Positions 5,087 through 9,860 of a stretch of DNA of 9,860 nucleotides are shown one piece after another. The notes beneath the pieces are model-generated. The model searched no databases. It was not told the origin of the DNA and saw only the letters and a program-made list of their open reading frames with translations. The position numbers and the translations under genes are program-made. Source of the DNA: Candidatus Woesearchaeota archaeon UBA153 (GTDB lineage: Archaea > Nanobdellota > Nanobdellia > Woesearchaeales > UBA525); assembly GCA_002503705.1 (NCBI GenBank), contig DASH01000059.1:8900-18759 (forward strand), read 5' to 3'. Numbering within the stretch: the stretch's first letter is position 1; each line of letters begins with the position of its first letter.

Positions 5087-5093
5087 TTTATAA
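5087..5093 (+). promoter_or_regulatory. TATA box of the plus-strand membrane gene
   Basis: Plus-strand TTTATAA preceded by the purine-rich, BRE-like GGAGAAAAG. Its centre is about 26-27 bases before ATG 5117, again implying a leaderless mRNA. With the pilin promoter it makes a 139-bp divergent promoter region (4978-5116). Confidence 0.7.
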
Positions 5094-5116
5094 TTCTCTC
5101 CCGGTTCCACGCTGTC

Positions 5117-5491
5117 ATGAATGAACGACCAAACCTGCCGCAACGGTTGCTCGTCCCAGACAACGCGCGCGTCGAAGACCTCGTTCACGAAGCGCCCACG
5201 CCGGAACAGGTTCCCGGGCCAGAACGCACGTTTCTCAGTTATGGCCTCTGGAATGACGCGTTCTCCGACGCCCTCGTCGCGACCGGCGTCCCGTACGCGC
5301 TCCTCGCGTTCCTCCCGTATGAGTCGCCGAACACCGCTGTCGTCGGCGTCGGGCTCGTCGCTGCAGGCGGTTTCTTGAAGTTCCTCAAGCATGGTGTGCG
5401 CACGTTGGACGCGTCGCTCGGCGGCGAGATTGCAGAGCCCTTCTTCACCGACTACAGGAAAATTTTCTCTTATGATCCATGCAAAGAATGA
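5117..5491 (+). CDS. Small predicted membrane protein (124 aa)
   Basis: Not recognised. 124 residues: a hydrophilic, Pro/Glu-rich N-terminus (MNERPNLPQRLLVPDNARVE, then HEAPTPEQVPGPER), two moderately hydrophobic segments (about residues 52-67, ALVATGVPYALLAFLP; and about 73-90, TAVVGVGLVAAGGFLKFL) joined by a short PYESPN turn, and a charged C-terminal tail ending KIFSYDPCKE. This suggests a helical hairpin in the membrane with both ends on the same side. The frame is open far upstream, but ATG 5117 is chosen because it lies at the transcription start predicted by the TATA box at 5087-5093. It is the only confident plus-strand protein gene here, divergent from the pilin and convergent with diphthine synthase (78 bases between stops). 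A role linked to the pilin is possible but unsupported. Confidence 0.7.
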   Translation: MNERPNLPQRLLVPDNARVEDLVHEAPTPEQVPGPERTFLSYGLWNDAFSDALVATGVPYALLAFLPYESPNTAVVGVGLVAAGGFLKFLKHGVRTLDASLGGEIAEPFFTDYRKIFSYDPCKE

Positions 5492-5569
5492 CTGAACGTC
5501 AGCGTTCTCGTTCCCGCGCGAGGGCTTCACCCTTCTTGCCGTCGCCGTAGTGCTTGTTCGCGCGACGAT

Positions 5570-6382
5570 TCACCCGCGACGCCACTGCTCGAGGGCTTCC
5601 TCCTCGACGTGGTGCAACGTTCCCGGTACGATGAGGCTGTGCAACGGCTTGCTGAAATCTGTCTTGAGAAGCTCCGCGATCGTGCCAGCGATGATGCGTT
5701 GGTCGTGCTGGCCGATCCGCGCGACGCCGACGACGAGCGTCTCCGGACCGAGCACGCCTTCACGGCGCCGCTGCTCAATCGCGAGGAGACTCTCGAGGGC
5801 TTGCGTGACCGTCATGAACCGCGGCGGCCGCGGCGTCGAGACTCCTCTCTGCAAGTCCTCCTTGCTCGGCTCTTTCACCTTGATGTCGAGCAGGCAGAGC
5901 GTGTGCAGGCCGCGCGCCTTGTTCTCCTTGATTGCGTCGTACGGGGTTTCCGGCTCGAAGCCCGGCTCCCAGAACGGTATCGATGTGGTCGCGCCGTACT
6001 TGTACAGTTCCAAGCCGACGACGCCGACCGCGTTCAAGATGGAAGCGTTATGGACTATCTCGACCTTCGCCCCGGCCGCTTTCGCGCGCAACACGAGGTC
6101 GGTGTGCGTCGTCGCGCCGAACGGGTCGCCGACGACGAGGAGCGCGACATTCTTGTGCTTCGCGAGCTTGACGAGCTGCTCTTCCGCGTGCTGCTCGACC
6201 AGCTCGCGGTCCGCGAGGATGACTTCTCGGCCGTAGAACTTCTCGAGCTTCGCCTTGTCGACGCCGAGGATACTCGTGTAGTGCTCCAGGTAGACGACGT
6301 CCGCCTGCTTGACGACCTCGAGCCCCTTGACGGTGATGTCCTTCTCGTCGCCGAGGCCGAGGCCGATGAGGAAGAGGGTCAT
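5570..6382 (-). CDS. dphB: Diphthine synthase
   Basis: S-adenosylmethionine-dependent methyltransferase of diphthamide synthesis (DphB/Dph5); it methylates the 3-carboxy-3-aminopropyl group on the target histidine of translation elongation factor 2. 270 residues, the normal archaeal length. The tetrapyrrole-methylase-type fold is shown by the N-terminal TLFLIGLGLGDEKDITVKGL, the SAM-site motif VVGDPFGATTHTDL (about 82-96), HNASILNAVGVVGLELYKYG, and a late PETLVVGVARIG segment followed by the SLIVPGTLHHVEEE ending. ATG 6382 lies at the start site predicted by CTTTAAAA on minus (centre about 6409), so the mRNA is probably leaderless. It lies 8 bases downstream of structured element 2 through that promoter, near the stalk genes that recruit EF-2. 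Confidence 0.96.
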   Translation of the reverse strand: MTLFLIGLGLGDEKDITVKGLEVVKQADVVYLEHYTSILGVDKAKLEKFYGREVILADRELVEQHAEEQLVKLAKHKNVALLVVGDPFGATTHTDLVLRAKAAGAKVEIVHNASILNAVGVVGLELYKYGATTSIPFWEPGFEPETPYDAIKENKARGLHTLCLLDIKVKEPSKEDLQRGVSTPRPPRFMTVTQALESLLAIEQRRREGVLGPETLVVGVARIGQHDQRIIAGTIAELLKTDFSKPLHSLIVPGTLHHVEEEALEQWRRG

Positions 6383-6404
6383 GGCGGCAGAGAATCATGG
6401 AGGT

Positions 6405-6414
6405 GTTTTAAAGT
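6405..6414 (-). promoter_or_regulatory. TATA box of diphthine synthase
   Basis: Minus-strand ACTTTAAAAC, centre about 27 bases before ATG 6382, implying leaderless transcription. It begins 8 bases after the 3' arm of structured element 2. Confidence 0.65.
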
Positions 6415-6422
6415 TTTTTCTC

Positions 6423-6550
6423 GGAGCGCCACCAGCTGCTCGCCTTATCGTTGTTGACGCTGCTGTAGCGGGTCACCCCGGGAGGGACATCCCCCGACCC
6501 TCTCCGCTTCTTTTCATCGCGAGAGGCTCGCCTGATGCTGGTGGCGCTCC
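6423..6550 (-). ncRNA. Structured intergenic RNA element, copy 2
   Basis: A perfect 14-bp inverted repeat, minus-strand GGAGCGCCACCAGC (6550-6537) with GCTGGTGGCGCTCC (6436-6423), closes a 100-base interior homologous to copy 1: ATC plus AGGCGAGC (6536-6526), a CCTCTC/GAGAGG stem around GATGAAAAGAAGCG, a GGGTC/GACCC stem (6500-6496 with 6474-6470) enclosing GGGGGATG and TCCCTCCCGGGG, then AAGGCGAGCA ending at 6437 directly before the 3' arm. From the ATC to GGGGGATG the spacing is identical to copy 1 (41 bases). The closing stem has a wholly different sequence from copy 1 but pairs fully, which argues for selection on structure. It sits between the coiled-coil gene stop (6619) and the dphB TATA box. 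The minus strand upstream has only a weak TATA-like AACAATAAT (about 6581-6589), so an own promoter is possible but unproven. Confidence 0.65.
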
Positions 6551-6618
6551 TCGTGGCTGTTGTCGTGATTGTAAGAAGAAATTATTGTTTGACGAGAAGA
6601 AAAAGTTAGACTAAATTC

Positions 6619-7653
6619 TTACTTGTTCAATCCTTGCAGCGCGAGCAAGTCCTCAGTCGTGAGCTTCTTCTTCGTGCGGACCTTCTCTTCCGCCTCGTGC
6701 GCGCGCTCCTTGAGCGTCTTCAGCTCCTCCTGCTTCGCCTCCTCCTTCACCTTCACGTTCTGCTTCGACAAGGCATCCTTGATGCGCTGCATCTCCGCGA
6801 CCTTCTCCTTCAACTGGTTGTTGAGGTCGGTGTACTCCTTCTTGAGCGCCAAGAACTCGTCATACTTCTCCTGCTCGTTCTTCTTCAGGTCGTCGATCTC
6901 CTTCGACTCGGTGAGCAGGTTCTCGTGCTTCGCCTGCGACTGCTGCGCGTGCTCCTGCACCTGGCGGTGGTACTTGTTCGCCTCGCGCTTCAACTGGTCG
7001 ATCTCGCGGCTCTTCTCGCGAATCAGCTCGAACGCCTCGCTTGAACCCTTCAGCTCCGCGTACTGCTTCTTCATCTCCTTGAGCTTCTTGTTCGCTTTCT
7101 GCTCAGCATCGAACCCCATCGGCTGCGTCTCCAGCTTGAACTCCATCTCCTCAATCTGCTTCTTCAAGAATCCAGGACTCGCGGCGCGCCGATCGCGGTC
7201 ACGGCCAGTCGACATCGCCGCCGTCGCCTTCGCGAGCGCGTCCTTGTTCTCCTCAGTGAGCTTCTTGATCTCCGCGACCTTCTCGCGGATCTGCGCGTTC
7301 AGCGCGTCACGCTGCCGTTTCAAGTCACGAACTTCCGCCGTAATCGCGTTCCGCTCGTGCTTGCTCCCGGAAATCTCGCCGATCTTGTCGCCGATGCTCT
7401 TCCCCACGTCCTGCTTGGCGCGGAACGCGGTCTCTTTCTTCTTGTTCGCCGCGGCGACCTTGACCTTCAACTCCTGCACGTCGCTCTTCGCGACTTCAAG
7501 GAGCCGCAAGAGGTCGTCGACAGAGAGCGCGTCGTAGTCAGCGCTCGACACCGCAGGGGTTTTCGTCGTGGACGTCGTCGCATCGGGCGTCGTCTCCGGC
7601 GCAGTCTCAGGACTGGACCGCTGCTCGTCCACTGGTTGTTCGTTCTCCGTCAT
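6619..7653 (-). CDS. Long coiled-coil protein, COG1340-type (Bfr1-like)
   Basis: 344 residues. A low-complexity, Thr/Pro/Glu-rich N-terminus (1-45) is followed by an almost continuous charged coiled coil from about 50 to 325 (for example RDLKRQRDALNAQIREKVAE and EFLALKKEYTDLNNQLKEKV), broken near 150-190 by RDRRAASPGFLKKQIEEMEF and LETQPMGFDAEQKANKKLKE. That central segment, with the KKQIEEMEFKLET and later acidic/basic pattern, resembles archaeal COG1340 coiled-coil proteins, for which a relation to eukaryotic Bfr1 (ribosome-associated) has been suggested. The C-terminus KKKLTTEDLLALQGLNK is a short conserved-looking tail. Position just after the ribosomal stalk genes fits a translation link (inference). 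No Shine-Dalgarno is visible; 80 bases separate it from rpl12. A purely structural coiled-coil role cannot be excluded. Confidence 0.8.
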   Translation of the reverse strand: MTENEQPVDEQRSSPETAPETTPDATTSTTKTPAVSSADYDALSVDDLLRLLEVAKSDVQELKVKVAAANKKKETAFRAKQDVGKSIGDKIGEISGSKHERNAITAEVRDLKRQRDALNAQIREKVAEIKKLTEENKDALAKATAAMSTGRDRDRRAASPGFLKKQIEEMEFKLETQPMGFDAEQKANKKLKEMKKQYAELKGSSEAFELIREKSREIDQLKREANKYHRQVQEHAQQSQAKHENLLTESKEIDDLKKNEQEKYDEFLALKKEYTDLNNQLKEKVAEMQRIKDALSKQNVKVKEEAKQEELKTLKERAHEAEEKVRTKKKLTTEDLLALQGLNK

Positions 7654-7676
7654 CGTATTCGAGCCTATCTTTAAGG

Positions 7677-7700
7677 AAAAGAGAGGAAAAAGAGAGTTAA
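7677..7700 (-). terminator. Pyrimidine/T-rich terminator after the stalk operon
   Basis: Minus strand downstream of the rpl12 stop reads TTAACTCTCTTTTTCCTCTCTTTT, with T5 (7691-7687) and T4 (7680-7677) runs, as expected for intrinsic archaeal termination. Readthrough into the coiled-coil gene remains possible. Confidence 0.5.
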
Positions 7701-7733
7701 GGAGAAGTCCGGCTCCGAACCCGAATCACTTTT

Positions 7734-8033
7734 CTATCCGAAGAGCGACCCGAGACCCGCAGCGGCTTCCTCCGCCTTCTTCTCTTCCTTCTTCTCCTCT
7801 TTCTTCGCTTCCGGCTTCGCGCCGCCAGCAGCCGGGGCCGCAGCGACCGCCGCGACCGGCGCAGCGTTCTTGATCGCTTCGTCGATGTTCACGCCTTGCA
7901 GCGCGGCGACGAGCGCCTTGAGCCGACCGTCGTCCGCTTGGACGCCGGCAGCCTCGAGGACTTTCTTGAGCGAGCTTTCAGTGATCTCCTTCCCAGCCTT
8001 GTGCAGCACGAGGGCCGCGTAGACGTACTCCAT
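7734..8033 (-). CDS. rpl12: Ribosomal protein P1 (archaeal L12)
   Basis: 99 residues, the standard archaeal P1 length. The N-terminal helical dimerisation domain ([20 protein letters not shown] to about 58, with [18 protein letters not shown]) binds the uL10 spine. An Ala-rich hinge ([14 protein letters not shown]) and a Lys/Glu hinge follow, then the factor-binding tail [12 protein letters not shown]. The tail is identical in sequence to the end of uL10 in the next gene, as expected for archaeal stalks in which both tails recruit elongation factors. Third gene of the stalk operon, 58 bases after rpl10, with Shine-Dalgarno GGAGG about 9 bases before ATG 8033. Confidence 0.98.
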   Translation of the reverse strand: MEYVYAALVLHKAGKEITESSLKKVLEAAGVQADDGRLKALVAALQGVNIDEAIKNAAPVAAVAAAPAAGGAKPEAKKEEKKEEKKAEEAAAGLGSLFG

Positions 8034-8091
8034 CGTTCATCTCCTCCGTTTGCAAGCATTGAATACTTCTTGAATGGACAGTGCTGAATTG

Positions 8092-9081
8092 TTATCCGAA
8101 AAGCGACCCGAGACCGGCCGCCGCCTCCTCGGGCTTCTTCTCCTCTTTCTTCTCTTCCTTCTTCCCGTGCGCAGCTTCCGCGACGGGCGCGGCGTCAAGA
8201 GCCTCCTTCGCTTCCGCGCTCAACGCCTCGTCCGGGAGCAAGCCCGAGAGCGCGAGCGTCATCGCGTACGCCTTGCCGAGCATCGGCTTGATCGTCTCGC
8301 CGTTCACGACGTTCTTGTCGAGCGCCAACGTCACGGCATCCATGAACGCGCGCTGGAACAACTTCTCCGTCGTCTCCTTCGTCGGGAACGCGATCTCCAT
8401 GGCAAGCGCCAAGGCTTCAGCGTACGCTTGCGCCATCTGCGCCTTCACCGCGTCCTCATCGACGTCAAGGACCGTCTTCGTGAGGATCTCGCCGTTCTCG
8501 AGGACCGCGACCAGGTCGAGACCAATCGTGACCGGCTCGATGCCGAGACGCGTCAGGATGCCCGCGAGCTTCGCGTTCACGACCTGGCCCGCTTTCGCGA
8601 CGGTCGAATCCTGCTTAATCGCGACCTTGCCGTCCTCGATGCCCGTCTTGATGCCGACGCTGCCGAGCTCGCCGATGACCGGGCCGGGCGCGAAACTCGT
8701 CGGACCCGCGGGCACGACGATGTCGTCGCTCGCCGTCTGGCCGCCCTTGATGGGCGCCTTCGACTGGCTCTTCTTGAGGAGCTTGAACAAGGCGAACGGG
8801 TTCTCCTTGGTGAAGATGAGGGCGGGCATGCCGAGCACGTACGGCTCGAGCGCGGCCAAGCCGGGTTTCTTCGACTGCGAGAACGCTTGCTTGATGAGCC
8901 GGCGCTTCGTCATCCGCAGGACGATGCCTTGCTGGCGGAGGGACGCGCGCATGCGCTGCAATTGCGGCGCGGGAAGGTTCGCCATGTTGACGACGCCGAC
9001 CATCGGGTAAGAGTCGATGAGCTGGACGAACTCGTGGACTGAGGTCCGCTTCTCCTCCGACACCTTCGCCTCATGCTTCAT
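8092..9081 (-). CDS. rpl10: Ribosomal protein uL10 (P0), stalk base
   Basis: 329 residues, normal for archaeal P0 (about 330-340). The N-terminal rRNA-binding domain includes LIDSYPMVGVVNMANLPAPQ, the LRQQGIVLRMTKRRLIKQAF segment and an archaeal/eukaryotic insertion (PAGPTSFAPGPVIGELGSVG; KVVNAKLAG-like AGQVVNAKLAGILTRLGIEP). The helical spine that carries P1 dimers follows (DVDEDAVKAQMAQAYAEALA, EIAFPTKETTEKLFQRAFMD, YAMTLALSGLLPDEALSAEA), then the charged hinge and GLGSLFG tail shared with P1. It starts 13 bases after the rpl1 stop. Only a weak ribosome site (GTTGAT) is visible, so translation may be coupled to rpl1. Confidence 0.98.
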   Translation of the reverse strand: MKHEAKVSEEKRTSVHEFVQLIDSYPMVGVVNMANLPAPQLQRMRASLRQQGIVLRMTKRRLIKQAFSQSKKPGLAALEPYVLGMPALIFTKENPFALFKLLKKSQSKAPIKGGQTASDDIVVPAGPTSFAPGPVIGELGSVGIKTGIEDGKVAIKQDSTVAKAGQVVNAKLAGILTRLGIEPVTIGLDLVAVLENGEILTKTVLDVDEDAVKAQMAQAYAEALALAMEIAFPTKETTEKLFQRAFMDAVTLALDKNVVNGETIKPMLGKAYAMTLALSGLLPDEALSAEAKEALDAAPVAEAAHGKKEEKKEEKKPEEAAAGLGSLFG

Positions 9082-9094
9082 TGCAATATCAACT

Positions 9095-9742
9095 CTAGTG
9101 GATCCTGACGGGTTTGCTCATGCTGAGCTTGACGAAGACGTGCTTCACGTTGTTCTTCTCGCGGGGCAAGTGCGCGACGAGCTGCGAGTACACCGTCTTG
9201 ATGTTGTCGATGACGTCCTCAAGGTCCATGTCGACCGTGCCGACGAGGACTTGGACGTTCGGACTCTTCCGCGCGCTCACTTTCACCGTTTTCTGCAGCT
9301 TCGCGTAGAGCGGCGCGAGCAAGGCTTTCGGCGGGACGATGCAGCCCGCTTTCGGATTCGGCATCTTCCCGACGGGACCGAGGACGCGGCCCCAGCCTTG
9401 AGCAATCTTCGGCATGAGGTTCGCCTGGCCGATGAAATAATCGTGAGAATGGGCGACCTTCTTCATCGCCTTCTTGTCGATCTTCTGGTTGTCGTCGAGG
9501 ACGATGGCGGTGTCGAAGACCTTCTTCGCCTCTTCCGCCATCTCCGGACCGACGATCGCGCAAATCTTTTTCGGCTTGCCGAGCGTCTTGTGCGCCTGCA
9601 CGAAGATCTCCACCTGCTCTTCCGGAACTTTCAGGTTGAGGTCCTTGAGCGCGACGATAAGGTCGATGGACTCCTTGAACTTGCGCTGAGAATCCTTCTT
9701 CAAGGTCTCGATCGCTGCCGTGAGCTCCTTGTCGTTCATCAT
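9095..9742 (-). CDS. rpl1: Ribosomal protein uL1
   Basis: 215 residues, the archaeal size. It forms the L1 stalk that guides deacylated tRNA out of the E site, and in several archaea and bacteria it represses its own operon. Family signatures include SQRKFKESIDLIVALKDLNL, KKICAIVGPEMAEEAKK, ANLMPKIAQGWGRVLGPVGK with MPNPKAG (the conserved G-x-MPNPK region), and the C-terminal NVQVLVGTVDMDLEDVIDNI. Start may be ATG 9742 or the adjacent ATG 9739. First gene of the stalk operon; the usual archaeal neighbour rpl11 is not directly upstream. A leader of about 40 bases follows the TATA box at 9805-9812. Confidence 0.98.
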   Translation of the reverse strand: MMNDKELTAAIETLKKDSQRKFKESIDLIVALKDLNLKVPEEQVEIFVQAHKTLGKPKKICAIVGPEMAEEAKKVFDTAIVLDDNQKIDKKAMKKVAHSHDYFIGQANLMPKIAQGWGRVLGPVGKMPNPKAGCIVPPKALLAPLYAKLQKTVKVSARKSPNVQVLVGTVDMDLEDVIDNIKTVYSQLVAHLPREKNNVKHVFVKLSMSKPVRIH

Positions 9743-9765
9743 ACTCGGTCAACCCGAATGAACTC

Positions 9766-9777
9766 CTACCGAAGTAG
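9766..9777 (-). other. UUCG-capped hairpin in the rpl1 leader
   Basis: Minus strand CTAC-TTCG-GTAG, a 4-bp stem with the stable C(UUCG)G tetraloop, inside the predicted rpl1 5' leader about 24 bases before the start. It could be part of an L1 autoregulatory site, but I cannot match it to the known L1-binding fold. Confidence 0.4.
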
Positions 9778-9804
9778 TCGTATTCGAGCGAGAATTAGAG
9801 GCCC

Positions 9805-9812
9805 TTTATAAA
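9805..9812 (-). promoter_or_regulatory. TATA box of the stalk operon
   Basis: Palindromic TTTATAAA in GC-rich surroundings; on minus it predicts transcription from about 9782, so the stalk operon has a leader of about 40 bases, unlike the leaderless genes in this window. Confidence 0.65.
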
Positions 9813-9860
9813 GGTTGCTTTTTGGCCGGCTCTTCGGCAAATCGCTTTCGCGTGGTCGCC
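9808..9860 (-). CDS. Possible C-terminal end of an upstream gene (partial)
   Basis: One minus frame is open from the window edge to a TAA inside the TATA box, giving a basic end ATTRKRFAEEPAKKQPL. Other frames are also open over this short stretch, so neither the frame nor the identity can be decided. Confidence 0.2.

Noticed and set aside
4433..5116. Long plus-strand open frame upstream of the 124-residue membrane gene
   Set aside because: It runs antisense through the pilin gene. The TATA box at 5087-5093 places the real start at 5117, and only the part from there has membrane-protein character.
5003..5530. Minus-strand open frame opposite the plus-strand membrane gene
   Set aside because: Charged, domain-free product, without promoter or ribosome site, overlapping the pilin promoter; the plus frame has well-placed signals and hydrophobic segments.
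6309..6614. Plus-strand 101-codon frame over structured element 2
   Set aside because: It starts antisense inside dphB from a TTG and runs through the structured element; no ribosome site or family.
7667..7676. TATA-like CCTTAAAGAT before the coiled-coil gene
   Set aside because: Its centre is only about 18 bases from ATG 7653, so it would start transcription inside the gene; it fits better as part of the T-rich termination tract.
9810..9860. GC-rich hairpin GCCG-AAGAGC-CGGC at the right edge
   Set aside because: A short stem at the edge, not followed by a clear signal and not related to the three-copy element family.

Overview
The window looks archaeal. It carries the archaeal ribosomal stalk set uL1-uL10(P0)-P1, a diphthine synthase, a class III (type IV pilin-like) signal peptide of the RRG/MSPLIAT type, an NFACT-R (DUF814) protein, and TATA-type promoters about 26-27 bases before start codons. 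Coding DNA is GC-rich with G/C-ending codons, while promoters stand out as short AT-rich islands. The bacterial-type threonyl-tRNA synthetase with a TGS domain and the small RRGMSPLIAT pilin suggest a DPANN-like archaeon (inference, not proven).

Layout. Nearly everything is on the minus strand. From the right: a TATA promoter at about 9808 drives rpl1-rpl10-rpl12 (9742 down to 7734), ending in a pyrimidine-rich tract. Next come a coiled-coil protein of the COG1340 type (7653-6619), diphthine synthase (6382-5570), a small pilin-like protein (4977-4540), an NFACT-R protein lacking the NFACT N-terminal part (4379-3591), an unrecognised 155-residue protein (3520-3053), a two-gene micro-operon of a 49-residue zinc ribbon and a 53-residue single-pass membrane protein (2791-2462), a winged-helix protein with a lysine-rich histone-H1-like tail, and the 5' part of thrS (1138 to the left edge). 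The only confident plus-strand protein gene is a small predicted membrane protein (5117-5491), divergent from the pilin.

Most unusual content. Three intergenic gaps each hold a related, highly structured element of about 127-174 bases: 2896-3022 (plus), 6423-6550 (minus) and 1366-1539 (minus). Each is closed by a 14-15 bp stem whose sequence differs between copies while its pairing is kept. Each has a conserved ~95-base core with a GYGAGC box at its 5' end, a GCGAGCA box directly before the 3' stem arm, and a central G-rich hairpin. This looks like a family of structured RNAs or RNA-forming intergenic elements. I do not recognise it as rRNA, tRNA, SRP RNA, RNase P RNA or a known riboswitch.

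A second theme is start architecture: several genes (dph5, pilin, the plus-strand membrane gene, and possibly a 20-codon ORF at 1326-1264) begin where the TATA box predicts transcription to begin, implying leaderless mRNAs. thrS, the zinc ribbon, the small membrane protein, the 155-residue protein and rpl12 have Shine-Dalgarno sequences.
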